From: Terriglobia bacterium
GTDB lineage: Bacteria; Acidobacteriota; Terriglobia; Terriglobales; Acidobacteriaceae
Direction of reading: 5' to 3'
Assembly: GCA_020073525.1 (NCBI GenBank)
Contig: JAIQFA010000002.1
Coordinates: 93,416-157,415, forward strand
DNA length: 64,000 nucleotides
Translations under genes and position numbers: made by a program
Part shown: piece by piece, positions 9,082 through 18,269 of the stretch
How the letters are laid out: each line of letters starts with the position of its first letter
Numbering within the stretch: position 1 is the stretch's first letter
The notes under the pieces: generated by a model
The model's input: the letters and a program-made list of their open reading frames with translations, nothing else
Told to the model about the DNA's origin: nothing
Databases searched by the model: none

Positions 9082-10608
9082 CTACCGATCGTACAGCGTG
9101 ACCAGGGAACGCAGTCTGGCGCTCAACTCATCAGTTACTGTGCCGGGACGATAACGCCATTTCCAGTTGCCGCTGACTTTGCCGGGAAGGTTCATGCGCG
9201 CTTCGCTGCTCAAGCCCAGCACATCCTGCAACGGGACAATCGCAACGTCAGCCACCGACGCCAGCACTGCGCGGATCATGACCCAGTTGATTTTGGAATC
9301 ATCGCGAAAATTGAGATACGCGCGGGCGAAGTCGTGTTCTTTCCGGACATCGTCCGCAGTTCGCGTGCTGTCGCCGGCTCCGGAACTCGACCACCAACCC
9401 ACCGTCGTGTCGTTGTCATGTCCGCCGGTGTAAGCGACCAGATCGCGACTGTAGTTATGCGGACGAAACGACGGACCCTGCGGGTCAGTGCCGAATGCAA
9501 ATTGCAGCAGGCTCATGCCCGGTAGGCCGAATTGCTGCCGAAGTTTCTCCACTGGCGGAGTGATGACGCCGAGGTTCTCCGCGACAATCGGCAGACCGCC
9601 AAAGGTGTTCTGCAGCGCCGACAGAAAATTTTCCCCTGGTCCTTTGACCCAGCGCCCGTGGATGGCGGTCGTTTCGCCGGCTGGAACCTCCCAGTAAGCT
9701 TCAAAGCCGCGGAAATGATCGAGTCGCATCATATCGAAAAGCGCGAGCGAGGCTCGGAAGCGCTCGATCCACCACTTGTATCCGCTGGCAGCGAGCAAGT
9801 CCCAGCGATAAATCGGATTCCCCCAAAGCTGTCCGGTGGCGCTGAAATAATCCGGCGGCACGCCAGAAACCACAGTGGGGATGCCCTGATCATCGAGATA
9901 GAAAAGCTCGGGATGCGCCCAAACGTCGGCGCTGTCATGCGAGACATAGATCGGGACGTCACCCATGAAGCGGATGCCGTGCTGCCGGCAATATGCTTTG
10001 AGATGCTCCCATTGCTGGAAGAATTCGAACTGCCAGAACTTGAAAGCCTTCACTTCCGCAGCTAATTTCCGCGACCACTCGTCCACACTTTGCGCTTCGC
10101 GCTTGCGAATCAGCGGATCCCAAGAGGTCCACATCGTTCCGTGGTGTGCATCCTTGCAGGCCATGAAGAGGGCGTAGTCATCGAGCCACGGACTGGCGTT
10201 TTCGCAAAAGCGGTCGAAGGCCGCACAGTCCGCGCGGGAACCGTCGGCGAAAAAAGTTTGCGCCGCCCGGCGCAAAGTTGCCATTTTGAATTCGATTACT
10301 GGTCCATAATCGACAAACTCTTCGGGAAATGACGGGGCATGGGCCAGGTCCGAGTTCTGCAACAAGCCCTGATCGCGCAGGCGTTCGAGACTGAGCAACA
10401 TTGGGTTGCCCGCAAACGCGGAGAAGCACTGGTACGGCGAATCGCCATATCCCGTGGGGTTCAGCGGCAGCACCTGCCACAACTTCTGTCCCGCGGCGGA
10501 GAGAAAGTCTGCGAATTCGTAGGCGCAAGGGCCAAGATCACCAACGCCGAAGCGGCCGGGCAGGGAAGTGAAGTGCAGCAGAATTCCACTACAGCGCGGG
10601 AATTTCAC
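9082..10608 (-). CDS. malQ: 4-alpha-glucanotransferase (amylomaltase, GH77)
   Basis: 508 residues, the usual bacterial amylomaltase length, starting with GTG at 10608. Near the N-terminus are GILLHFTSLPG and GVGDLGPCAYEFADFL, then LPLNPTGYGDSPYQ, all hallmarks of GH77. The catalytic residues are present: nucleophile Asp297 in MMRLDHFRGF, acid/base Glu344 in IVAENLG, and Asp398 in GGHDNDTT. The enzyme works in the cytoplasm, disproportionating imported maltodextrins to glucose and longer chains. It is the innermost step of the locus containing the GH13 amylase, receptor and symporter, on the same strand as the symporter. Confidence 0.96.
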   Translation of the reverse strand: MKFPRCSGILLHFTSLPGRFGVGDLGPCAYEFADFLSAAGQKLWQVLPLNPTGYGDSPYQCFSAFAGNPMLLSLERLRDQGLLQNSDLAHAPSFPEEFVDYGPVIEFKMATLRRAAQTFFADGSRADCAAFDRFCENASPWLDDYALFMACKDAHHGTMWTSWDPLIRKREAQSVDEWSRKLAAEVKAFKFWQFEFFQQWEHLKAYCRQHGIRFMGDVPIYVSHDSADVWAHPELFYLDDQGIPTVVSGVPPDYFSATGQLWGNPIYRWDLLAASGYKWWIERFRASLALFDMMRLDHFRGFEAYWEVPAGETTAIHGRWVKGPGENFLSALQNTFGGLPIVAENLGVITPPVEKLRQQFGLPGMSLLQFAFGTDPQGPSFRPHNYSRDLVAYTGGHDNDTTVGWWSSSGAGDSTRTADDVRKEHDFARAYLNFRDDSKINWVMIRAVLASVADVAIVPLQDVLGLSSEARMNLPGKVSGNWKWRYRPGTVTDELSARLRSLVTLYDR

Positions 10609-10708
10609 TCCGTAACAATACGAGGTCGCTGACGTCAGGGCAAGGCGCGGGGAAGATCACTTACACAAGTTCGCCAACACCCCGCGGCAGGTTTAGGGTC
10701 GAATGAAG

Positions 10709-12253
10709 CTACGCAGGACGAATCGGTTCAGGTGTGCTGGTAGGGGACAGGTCGCCTCTCCACCAACGGGCGGAATAGACGATGACAGCGGCGGCGATCC
10801 AACCCTCGGCATAGGCAGGCTGCGCGCCCCACCGGAAGATGGGAGAATGCATGAGCCCGAACCACGAGAACACGGAGGCAACCAGACACCAGAGGCTGGC
10901 TCGCCCAAAATTACGGTCGATGACTTCCGTGATCAGCGCCGTTAGAACCAGCACGAGGAAAAGAAATCCGCTGCCCAGCCCTTGGACCGAGGACCAGTAG
11001 ATCGAGCGGTTCAACGCACTCTGCACCTCGGGATTGGCGGCGGAAAGCTTCAGGGCGGGGAGGGCGGAATTGACTGCCGCCGCGACCACCGCACCTGCGG
11101 GTAGAACGAAACCCAGAAGAACAACGCTGAGATACTTGCGATCCACACGACGCAAGGTGGCCATGCCGACGCCGACCGACACGTAAGCGATCATTGCGGC
11201 GAGGATTGGCCACGGGAACAGCTGCGCCATAAAGAGGGTCAGACCGCTGATAACTACGAGCAGCAGAATGATGGGTGTCCAAAGGGCAAAGCCGATGCGC
11301 GCGCCCATAGCCTTGTACGGCGGATGCATGGCATACACGACGGGAGTCACCACGCTTCCCGCCGCGCCGCAGATGAGCGTCGCCAAGCCGTCGCAGGCCA
11401 CAATACTGCGTGCATCGTAGTTATCGCCGGCAGCGTAGGCGCCTTCTACAGACGCAATGTCCTGCAGGATTTGATAGATCGCAATGGGTGCGATCACGGA
11501 GAGATAGGGCACGGCGAGCGACAGACTGCGCAGCGGACCGAGTGAAGCCACGAAGGGGAGTCGCATCGCTGCGCCCGGCCATACCGGGTGCACGTAGCCG
11601 ATCAGCCAGCCGACCAGTAAGGGAATCGTCCACGCCACGATAAAGGGCGGTATGCGCAAGCGCGTGATGGGAATGTTCCCCAGAACACTCACCGCAACGA
11701 TTGCAAGCGCCACAATTCCAACCAGCGGCTGGTCGAAGACTCGCTGCAATAAGACGAGCGCCAGGTAGCTGTACATGGCCGCTCCAAAAACGGTCATGGA
11801 TGCGGGGATCGGGATGAAGCGCCGGAACAGACCGGCAAAGGGAGCGGCAGCCAGCTTGATGATTCCGGTCCATACAACAGCCGCGGCACCGGTCTGCCAC
11901 GCGGTGATGGCATCGTGCGTTTGCAGGTAGACGGGAAGCACGATGGACAGGGTGTAGGCGATGATCGCGGGAACATTATTTCCATAGACGTGGGCGGTAA
12001 CGTTGGCGCGCCCCTCGCGCTTTCTCAAACGCACTGCCAAAAAAGTTAATCCCAGGGAGCCGAGCAGAAATCCCAGCGCGTAACCGGGGACCAGGTGTTC
12101 GATGCTGAAGGCCAGGGGGATGCCGATCGGAGCAAGCAGGAAGACAGGAATAATCATCTGCGCGAGGTTGAAGCCAACCTGGGCAACGGTGGCGTCGATG
12201 TCGCCTCTTCCGAGCGCCCACCAGCGACCTGCGGTTGCATTTTCCGCCGACAT
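10709..12253 (-). CDS. NCS2-like (xanthine/uracil-type) permease
   Basis: 514 residues from the ATG at 12253 (MSAENATAGRWWALG), with AAAGGA seven bases upstream; a TTG five codons earlier is the only other candidate. About 12-14 membrane segments fill the protein. Blocks such as NLAQMIIPVFLL, the paired inverted-repeat layout and charged pore-region segments (ASVEGAYAAGDNYDARS) resemble the nucleobase/ascorbate NCS2 superfamily. It lies 39 nt downstream of the 4,5-dihydroxyphthalate decarboxylase-like gene and is probably co-transcribed. It may therefore carry an aromatic acid rather than a nucleobase; that is inference. Family placement is moderate, substrate unknown. Confidence 0.65.
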   Translation of the reverse strand: MSAENATAGRWWALGRGDIDATVAQVGFNLAQMIIPVFLLAPIGIPLAFSIEHLVPGYALGFLLGSLGLTFLAVRLRKREGRANVTAHVYGNNVPAIIAYTLSIVLPVYLQTHDAITAWQTGAAAVVWTGIIKLAAAPFAGLFRRFIPIPASMTVFGAAMYSYLALVLLQRVFDQPLVGIVALAIVAVSVLGNIPITRLRIPPFIVAWTIPLLVGWLIGYVHPVWPGAAMRLPFVASLGPLRSLSLAVPYLSVIAPIAIYQILQDIASVEGAYAAGDNYDARSIVACDGLATLICGAAGSVVTPVVYAMHPPYKAMGARIGFALWTPIILLLVVISGLTLFMAQLFPWPILAAMIAYVSVGVGMATLRRVDRKYLSVVLLGFVLPAGAVVAAAVNSALPALKLSAANPEVQSALNRSIYWSSVQGLGSGFLFLVLVLTALITEVIDRNFGRASLWCLVASVFSWFGLMHSPIFRWGAQPAYAEGWIAAAVIVYSARWWRGDLSPTSTPEPIRPA

Positions 12254-12292
12254 GAACAGTCCTTTCAATTTTGGGGTTGAGCTGATGCGTTT

Positions 12293-13285
12293 TTAAATCT
12301 TGAATGACTCCAGAGACTCGGCGGCAAACAGATCCGTGGGTTTCAGTAGACGTTTGGCGAGCCCCTGCCCGTAGGAGTAGCGCAGAAAAGTGCTCAGTGT
12401 GGCGACATTGGGCTCGAAGCCGTACGGCCAGAAGTCCTGCCCCATAAGCGCCCGCGTGTCCTCCACATGCCGGATGAGCCAAGGCAACATGTACTTGAGC
12501 GCGGCGGTCTGATAGAGATCCTGGTAGACCTCGCGCTGCGCATACACGAAAGCTTTGTAGAGGGATTGTGCGACCCAGGGATATTTTTCGTAGACTTCGC
12601 GCCGGATCACGAGCGTGTGCATGATGGGAAAGATCTTGGTGCGGAGATAGTATTCGCGCTCAACCGTCGGATAGTCCTCGAACAGTCGCTTCACCGATCC
12701 CGATCCGCGGTTGAATGTGGAGGGCATGCGCGCCGTGTAGAGGGCGTCAATTTCGCCCGCATCCAGCATGGCCGACAGGGTCTTGGTCTCGGGAATGGGC
12801 TCGAGATGAAATTCGGGCGGCAGGGAAAGCTTGAGTTTTTCGTGACGCCCCGGCTCTTCTTCTCCTCCATTGAAATACTTCACGCCGCTGACCGGGACGT
12901 TGTACTCGTCGTTGAGGATGCCGCGAATCCATACTCCGGCGGTCATCTGATATTCGGGAGTCCCTACACGCTTGCCGATCAAGTCTTTGGGTTCGCGGAT
13001 TCCGCTGTTGCGGTTGATGTAAATGCAGGAATGTCGAAAGAAGCGTGAAGGGAAGACAGGGACCGCTATGAACGGGGGATTCTCGGAAAAAAGCGAGAGA
13101 ACGTAGGATGAGAGAGACATCTCGGCGGCGTCAAATTCGTGGTGCCGCAACATGCGAAAGAAGGTTTCCTCGACTGGCAGGTTGAGGAACGTCAAATCGA
13201 TCCCATCGACGGGGATACGGCCTTCCAGCAATCCTCGAACCCGATCGTAGTTCCAACACGCTAACGATAGCCGTAGTTTGCCCAT
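12293..13285 (-). CDS. 4,5-dihydroxyphthalate decarboxylase-like (periplasmic-binding-protein fold)
   Basis: 330 residues, no signal peptide. The start at 13285 has GGGGAG six bases upstream. The sequence follows the 4,5-dihydroxyphthalate decarboxylase / NMT1-like family: LACWNYDRVRGLLEG near the N-terminus, FRMLRHHEFDAAEMSLSSY near 43, and AMLDAGEIDALYTARMP in the middle. The family has a solute-binding-protein fold, but members without a signal peptide act in the cytoplasm. In phthalate breakdown the named enzyme makes protocatechuate, which would feed pcaB and pcaL here. It diverges from an IclR regulator. Family is firm; the substrate is unproven, since many members are generic ABC-type binding proteins. 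Confidence 0.75.
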   Translation of the reverse strand: MGKLRLSLACWNYDRVRGLLEGRIPVDGIDLTFLNLPVEETFFRMLRHHEFDAAEMSLSSYVLSLFSENPPFIAVPVFPSRFFRHSCIYINRNSGIREPKDLIGKRVGTPEYQMTAGVWIRGILNDEYNVPVSGVKYFNGGEEEPGRHEKLKLSLPPEFHLEPIPETKTLSAMLDAGEIDALYTARMPSTFNRGSGSVKRLFEDYPTVEREYYLRTKIFPIMHTLVIRREVYEKYPWVAQSLYKAFVYAQREVYQDLYQTAALKYMLPWLIRHVEDTRALMGQDFWPYGFEPNVATLSTFLRYSYGQGLAKRLLKPTDLFAAESLESFKI

Positions 13286-13447
13286 GATTCTCCCCTGCGA
13301 TTGTCCCGTTACTTTACTTGTGCACTTGTGCGATTATCGCTAATGTGGGCGTGAAAGTACTACTTGCAGGCGTTATGCGTCAAGATAATTTTTAGAGTTT
13401 GCCAAATCTGCACAAATGTGCGAATATCGCCGCCTGACTTTTCCCAA
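13286..13447. promoter_or_regulatory. Divergent promoter with two IclR-type operator copies
   Basis: Two related compound sites lie exactly 90 nt apart between the decarboxylase-like gene and the IclR gene. Site 1 has GCACTTGTGC (13322-13331) overlapping GTGCGATTATCGC (13328-13340). Site 2 has GCACAAATGTGC (13410-13421) overlapping GTGCGAATATCGC (13418-13430). In each, GCAC and GTGC arms form one dyad, and GCGA/TCGC arms form a second. IclR-family proteins often bind dyads in their own divergent promoter regions, so these are likely operators. Confidence 0.6.
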
Positions 13448-14293
13448 ATGAGCACTCCACTCAGATCTACTGAGTCCGACGAATCAATTCCTGCCGCTCC
13501 GTTAGGGAATGTGCCGAACGGGGAATTCTCCGCGTTGGAGGGCAATCCTGACTTCGTCTTGTCGCTGGCGCGCGGACTGAGGGTGATTGAATCTTTCGAA
13601 GGACGATCCGAAGGTCAATCGGCCGCCGATATTTCGCGAACTACGCACCTGTCGCGCGCCGCGGTGAGACGGTGTTTGATTACGCTACAGATGCTGGGGT
13701 ACGTGGAGTCGGTGGGGCGATCCTATCGGCTGCGAACTAGAGTTCTGAAGCTTGGTTTTTCCTATCTGTCGTCGAACGCCTTGCCGGCGATCGTTCAGCC
13801 CACTCTGGAGCGTATCACCGAACTCGTGCACGAATCGTGTTCCTTGAGTGTGCTCGATGACGAAGAGATCGTGTATATCGGGCGGTCGACAGCCAAGCGG
13901 GTGATGTCGGTGGGCCTGTCGGTCGGCAGCCGGTTGCCCGCTTATTGCACTTCGATGGGCCGAGTGCTGTTGGGGGCGCTCCCGGAAAGTGAGTTGACCA
14001 GGTATCTCGATCGGGTCGAACTCAAAGAACTCACACCCAAGACGATTACGGACAAGCATCTGCTCGGCGAGATTATTCGCCGCGTGCGAACCGATGGCTT
14101 CGCCGTTACCGACGAAGAACTCGAATTGGGCCTGCGCTCGATTGCGGTTCCGGTCAAGAATCATCAGCATCGCGTAGTGGCCGCCATGAACATAGGAGTG
14201 CATGCGGCGCGCGTTTCTTCAGCAGAGATGATTCATCGCTTTCTGCCAATTCTTCAGGAAAATGCAGGGATGCTCGCGCCCTTACTCCGATGA
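13448..14293 (+). CDS. IclR-family regulator, PcaR/PobR-like
   Basis: 281 residues from the ATG at 13448 (MSTPLRSTESDES); a longer frame begins at 13364 but would run through the second operator copy. A winged helix-turn-helix (about 35-97, with LSRAAVRRCLITLQMLGYV) is followed by the IclR effector domain (about 105-281, with LSVGSRLPAYCTSMGRVLL and LGLRSIAVPV). The protein looks most like the PcaR/PobR/PcaU group that controls beta-ketoadipate pathway genes, which fits pcaB and pcaL downstream. It probably senses an aromatic acid or pathway intermediate. Only weak ribosome-binding sequence precedes the start. Confidence 0.85.
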   Translation: MSTPLRSTESDESIPAAPLGNVPNGEFSALEGNPDFVLSLARGLRVIESFEGRSEGQSAADISRTTHLSRAAVRRCLITLQMLGYVESVGRSYRLRTRVLKLGFSYLSSNALPAIVQPTLERITELVHESCSLSVLDDEEIVYIGRSTAKRVMSVGLSVGSRLPAYCTSMGRVLLGALPESELTRYLDRVELKELTPKTITDKHLLGEIIRRVRTDGFAVTDEELELGLRSIAVPVKNHQHRVVAAMNIGVHAARVSSAEMIHRFLPILQENAGMLAPLLR

Positions 14294-14341
14294 CCGCGCG
14301 TGGCTGATGGATCGCATCAAAGTTTGAGAGGGGACAGACAA

Positions 14342-16285
14342 GTGGGGAAGTCCAAGAAAGATTCCGTGAACCGTCGAGATTTCATCAAGGGCTCGGCCGC
14401 TGGCATGGCAGTGCTCGCTACCACCGCAGCGCCTCTGACCGCACAAACTTCCAAGTCGCAAGCGCCGCCCTCCAAGGGCGTGCCGCCCATGTCGAAGGAA
14501 GCGGAGACTGGGGATCCTTCGACCGCCGAAGTGCTCACTACCGAACGGCCGGGATCTGACTTCATGGTCGACGTCATCAAGTCGCTGGGCATCGAGTACA
14601 TCGCCGCCAATCCCGGCTCCAGCTACCGCGGGCTGCACGAATCGGTGATCAACTACGGAGGCAACAAGAATCCGGAGTTCATCACCTGCTGTCACGAAGA
14701 GTCGGCGGTCGGCATGGCGCATGGCTACTCGAAAATCGAAGGCAAGCCGATGGGCGTTTTCCTTCATGGAACGGTTGGGTTGCAACATGGGTCGATGGCG
14801 ATTTACAACGCCTTCTGCGACCGCGTGCCGATTTACATGACCATGGGCAACATGCTGGACGCAACCTTCCGCCGTCCCGGCCCGGAGTGGGATCACAGCG
14901 TGCAAGATGCGGCGGAGTTGGTACGGGACTTCGTGAAGTGGGACGACATGCCAGTTTCGCTCGGCCACTATGCGGAATCTGCCGTGCGCGCCTACAAGCT
15001 GGCGGTGACGCCTCCGTTTGAACCGGTGCTGCTGGTGGTTGACAGCGAACTGCAGGAGCGGGAAATCGAAGACCGGTCCAAGTTGCGCGTTCCGAAACTT
15101 ACTGTGCCAACTCCTCCGCAGGGGGATTCGGGTTCGGTGAAGGAGACGGCGCGGTTGCTGGTGGCGGCGGAAAATCCGGTCATTATCGCGGATCGCATGG
15201 CGCGCACACCGGCCGGTGTTGCGCTTCTGATTGAACTCGCGGAAACCCTGCAGGCGCCGGTGATTGATCAGGGAGCGCGCATGAATTTTCCATCGCGCCA
15301 TCCGCTGAACCAGTCGGAACGGGCCTTGGGGCTCATCCGCAATGCCGACGTGATTCTAGGTTTGGAGCTCACGGATTTCTGGGGCACGATCAATAACTTC
15401 CGCGAGCAGTTGCATCGTTCCTCGGAACTGATGACCAGCCCGGGCGTGAAGCTGATCAGCATCACGGCTACCGATTTGTATTTGAAGAGCAACTACCAGG
15501 ACTTCCAGCGCTACACCGAAATCGACTTGGCGATGGCGGCCGATGCGGAGGCAACGCTTCCGTCGTTGATTGAGGCGGTCAAGAGCCTCATCACCGACGA
15601 TCGCAAGCGAGTGTATGAAGAGCGGGGCAAGGGCTTCGCAGCGGCCCGGCAGAAGGCGCTCGATCAGGCACGGACGGAAGCGACCTATGGATGGGATGCG
15701 AGTCCGATCAGCACGGCGCGGCTGTCGGCCGAGTTATGGGCGCAGATCAAGGACAAAGATTGGACGCTCGCCTCGGAAACCATCCCCTGGGTGAGCAACT
15801 GGCCGATGCGGCTCTGGTCGTTCGACAAGCATCATCAATCGATTGGAGGGGCGGGCGGTCACGGCATAGGCTACAGTGCTCCGGCGTCGCTGGGCGCCGC
15901 GCTGGCCAACAAGAAGCATGGCCGGCTGACCGTCACGATTCAATGCGATGGCGATCTGATGTACGCACCCGGAATTTTGTGGACATCGGCGCATCACAAG
16001 ATTCCGCTGCTGAGCATCATGCACAACAACCGGGGATGGCATCAGGAGTTAATGCACGTGCAGCGCATGGCCGATCGCCACAACCGCGGAATTGATCGCG
16101 CCACGATCGGCACTACCATCACCGGGCCGGAGATCGACTACGCCAAGCTGGCGCAAAGCATGGGCGTGCACGGTGAAGGGCCGATCACCGATCCGAAGGA
16201 TCTGGGGCCGGCGATTCAGCGGGCCGTTGCGGTTGTCGAAAAAGGAGAACCGGCACTGGTCGACGTGGTCACGCAGCCGCGCTAG
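14342..16285 (+). CDS. Tat-exported thiamine-diphosphate enzyme (benzoylformate decarboxylase / acetolactate synthase-like)
   Basis: 647 residues from the GTG at 14342, preceded by GAGAGGGG about eight bases upstream; a GTG at 14300 lacks this. The N-terminus has a twin-arginine signal (VNRRDFIKG, Arg11-Arg12, then a hydrophobic run ending PLTAQ), implying export of a folded, cofactor-loaded enzyme. The ThDP fold is complete: catalytic Glu119 in CHEESAVGMAHG, and the metal/pyrophosphate motif starting CDGDLMY near 535 and ending at NN near 562. The canonical first Gly of GDG is Cys. Non-oxidative decarboxylation of an aryl 2-oxo acid is plausible but inferred. A cytochrome c gene follows within 34 nt. 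Confidence 0.8.
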   Translation: MGKSKKDSVNRRDFIKGSAAGMAVLATTAAPLTAQTSKSQAPPSKGVPPMSKEAETGDPSTAEVLTTERPGSDFMVDVIKSLGIEYIAANPGSSYRGLHESVINYGGNKNPEFITCCHEESAVGMAHGYSKIEGKPMGVFLHGTVGLQHGSMAIYNAFCDRVPIYMTMGNMLDATFRRPGPEWDHSVQDAAELVRDFVKWDDMPVSLGHYAESAVRAYKLAVTPPFEPVLLVVDSELQEREIEDRSKLRVPKLTVPTPPQGDSGSVKETARLLVAAENPVIIADRMARTPAGVALLIELAETLQAPVIDQGARMNFPSRHPLNQSERALGLIRNADVILGLELTDFWGTINNFREQLHRSSELMTSPGVKLISITATDLYLKSNYQDFQRYTEIDLAMAADAEATLPSLIEAVKSLITDDRKRVYEERGKGFAAARQKALDQARTEATYGWDASPISTARLSAELWAQIKDKDWTLASETIPWVSNWPMRLWSFDKHHQSIGGAGGHGIGYSAPASLGAALANKKHGRLTVTIQCDGDLMYAPGILWTSAHHKIPLLSIMHNNRGWHQELMHVQRMADRHNRGIDRATIGTTITGPEIDYAKLAQSMGVHGEGPITDPKDLGPAIQRAVAVVEKGEPALVDVVTQPR

Positions 16286-16319
16286 AAGAACGCGGCTTGG
16301 CATTTTTCAGGAGAAAGAT

Positions 16320-16751
16320 GTGAAGAGCGAAAACAGGAGTGATCTTTTCCGAGTGAATCTGCCTCCGGTAGGTGGTCTCGTCGCGCTCATCATTGCGGCA
16401 GCCGTTGTCCTACTGGTCGTGTGCATGCCGGTCGGCGCACAGACGGCTGCGAAGAGTGCTACGCCGGAGACTGCGGGTGGAAACGTCGAGAAGGGAAAGC
16501 AGTTGTACACAAGTGCCGGATGCTACGAGTGCCACGGGCGCGTAGGGCAAGGGTCGCGCTTCTCGGGCCCGCGTCTCGGCCCGCCGCCGATATCGCTTGG
16601 CGGATTCACGGACTATATCCGGCAGCCCAAGGGGCAGATGCCCCCGTACACGAACAAGGTTCTGTCCGACGCGGAACTGGCAGACATGTATGCTTTCCTG
16701 AAGTCCATTCCGCATCCGCCGCCGGCGAAGAGCATTCCGCTGCTGAATTAA
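16320..16751 (+). CDS. Membrane-anchored or secreted monohaem cytochrome c
   Basis: 143 residues, starting with GTG at 16320 with AGGAG upstream; the overlapping ATG at 16318 is followed at once by a stop. A hydrophobic signal or anchor (about 18-40) leads to one CYECH haem-binding motif (Cys68, Cys71, His72). A likely Met ligand lies in GQMPPY, and the C-terminal helix carries LSDAELADMYAFLKSI. This is a class I cytochrome c working in the periplasm. It follows the exported ThDP enzyme and precedes pcaB, so it could take electrons from the molybdenum hydroxylase at 20273-23034. That link is inference. Confidence 0.85.
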   Translation: MKSENRSDLFRVNLPPVGGLVALIIAAAVVLLVVCMPVGAQTAAKSATPETAGGNVEKGKQLYTSAGCYECHGRVGQGSRFSGPRLGPPPISLGGFTDYIRQPKGQMPPYTNKVLSDAELADMYAFLKSIPHPPPAKSIPLLN

Positions 16752-16901
16752 AGAAGTGTCCTGCAGTTACTGGGATGCTGTGGGCTGGATATTGGCCTCT
16801 GTGGCGTGGTTGAAACTGTGTTCTTCGTGTAACAATTCGCGGATGGGCAAGCAAGGTCTCCTTCGAAAGTCCATGATCGCAGCAGCCAGGCGGAGGTTCG
16901 C

Positions 16902-18269
16902 ATGGCAGTGCGACTAATCGATAGCCTCGCGACTACGGCTGCGATGGAGAAACTCTTCTGCGACGAGTCGGTTCTCCAGGCAATGCTGGACTTCGAAGCG
17001 GCGCTGGCTCGCACCGAGGCCCGGCTGGGAATCATTCCGCAGTCTGCAGCCGACACCATCGCGAAATCCGCCGAGGCAAAGAATTTCGATTCCGCAGCGC
17101 TTGCCCGGGCGGCGCTGCGTGCAGGCACACCCGGAATTCCGCTGGTCAAGGCCCTCACGGAGCGAGTGCGCGCCATCGATGCCGGCGCGGCCGGATACGT
17201 CCACTGGGGTGCGACTAGCCAGGACGTCGCCGACACGGGACTGGTTCTTCTGCTCAAGCAGGCGCAGCTTGTTCTGGAATCTGACCTCGCAAGACTCGAG
17301 CAGGCGCTGGAGCGGCTTTCCGAGCAACGCTCACATACCGTAATGCTGGGCCGGACGCTGATGCAGGCGGCTCCGCCTGTGACTTTCGGCCTTAAGGCTG
17401 CGGGCTGGTTGGCGGCGATCCGCCGCAGCCATGCGCACCTGCAATCTAGTTTTGCGGACGCGCTGGTCTTACAGTTTGGAGGCGCGGTGGGTACGTTGGC
17501 GGCGCTCGGCGATCAAGGGCTGGCGACGGCTCGCGCGCTGGCGGAGGATCTTGGCATCGGATGTCCTGATGCTCCGTGGCACACTCATCGCGACCGGCTG
17601 GCTGTGCTGGTATGTGCGCTCGGAGTCCTGACGGGCACGCTCGGAAAGATGGCCCGCGATATCAGTCTGCTGATGCAGAATGAAATTGGTGAGGTAGCCG
17701 AGCCCGGCGGCGAGGGTCGTGGAGGATCGTCGACGATGCCGCACAAGCGCAATCCCATCGGCTCCACGGTGACGCTGGCGGCGGCCAATCGGGTCCCGGG
17801 TCTGGTTTCGAGTTTTTTGTCAGGAATGATTCAGGAAAACGAGCGGGGGGTTGGCGGCTGGCAGGCAGAGTGGCCTACGATGAGTGCAATCGTGCAGTCC
17901 GCCGGGCTTGCCGTGGCTTCGATGGCGGAAGTGGCCGAAGGTCTCACCGTTGACGCGGAGAAAATGCGAGCGAACATCGCGGCCACCAATGGCGTTGTAT
18001 TCGCCGAGCGCGCCATGATTCTTCTGGGCAAAGCGCTCGGACGCGACGTCGCCCACCGCGTTCTCGAAGAAGCAACCCGGCGAAGCGTGGCGCAAAGAAG
18101 GCACTTGGCAGAGGTGCTTGCTGAGATGCCTGAAGTCACGGATCATCTTGCCGCGGCGTCAATTCGCAGCTTGGAAGATTCGGAGCAGTATCTCGGGGTC
18201 GCAGACACTTTGCGGAAACAACTGTTGGCTGGCAATCCGCAACGGACCTCTAAAACAAAGAGGAAGTAA
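16902..18269 (+). CDS. pcaB: 3-carboxy-cis,cis-muconate cycloisomerase
   Basis: 455 residues; ATG at 16902 with GGAGG five bases upstream. The fumarase/aspartase superfamily signature GGSSTMPHKRNP lies at about 274-285, with HWGATSQDVADTG near 101 and QENERGVGGWQAEW near 311, as in PcaB proteins. It converts 3-carboxymuconate to 4-carboxymuconolactone in the protocatechuate branch of the beta-ketoadipate pathway. Its stop codon overlaps the pcaL start by one base (TAATG), so the two are translationally coupled. No pcaG or pcaH appears in the window. Confidence 0.95.
   Translation: MAVRLIDSLATTAAMEKLFCDESVLQAMLDFEAALARTEARLGIIPQSAADTIAKSAEAKNFDSAALARAALRAGTPGIPLVKALTERVRAIDAGAAGYVHWGATSQDVADTGLVLLLKQAQLVLESDLARLEQALERLSEQRSHTVMLGRTLMQAAPPVTFGLKAAGWLAAIRRSHAHLQSSFADALVLQFGGAVGTLAALGDQGLATARALAEDLGIGCPDAPWHTHRDRLAVLVCALGVLTGTLGKMARDISLLMQNEIGEVAEPGGEGRGGSSTMPHKRNPIGSTVTLAAANRVPGLVSSFLSGMIQENERGVGGWQAEWPTMSAIVQSAGLAVASMAEVAEGLTVDAEKMRANIAATNGVVFAERAMILLGKALGRDVAHRVLEEATRRSVAQRRHLAEVLAEMPEVTDHLAAASIRSLEDSEQYLGVADTLRKQLLAGNPQRTSKTKRK

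Noticed and set aside
14282..15301. 339-codon minus-strand frame
   Set aside because: Antisense to the ThDP enzyme; Arg/His-rich product with no motif.
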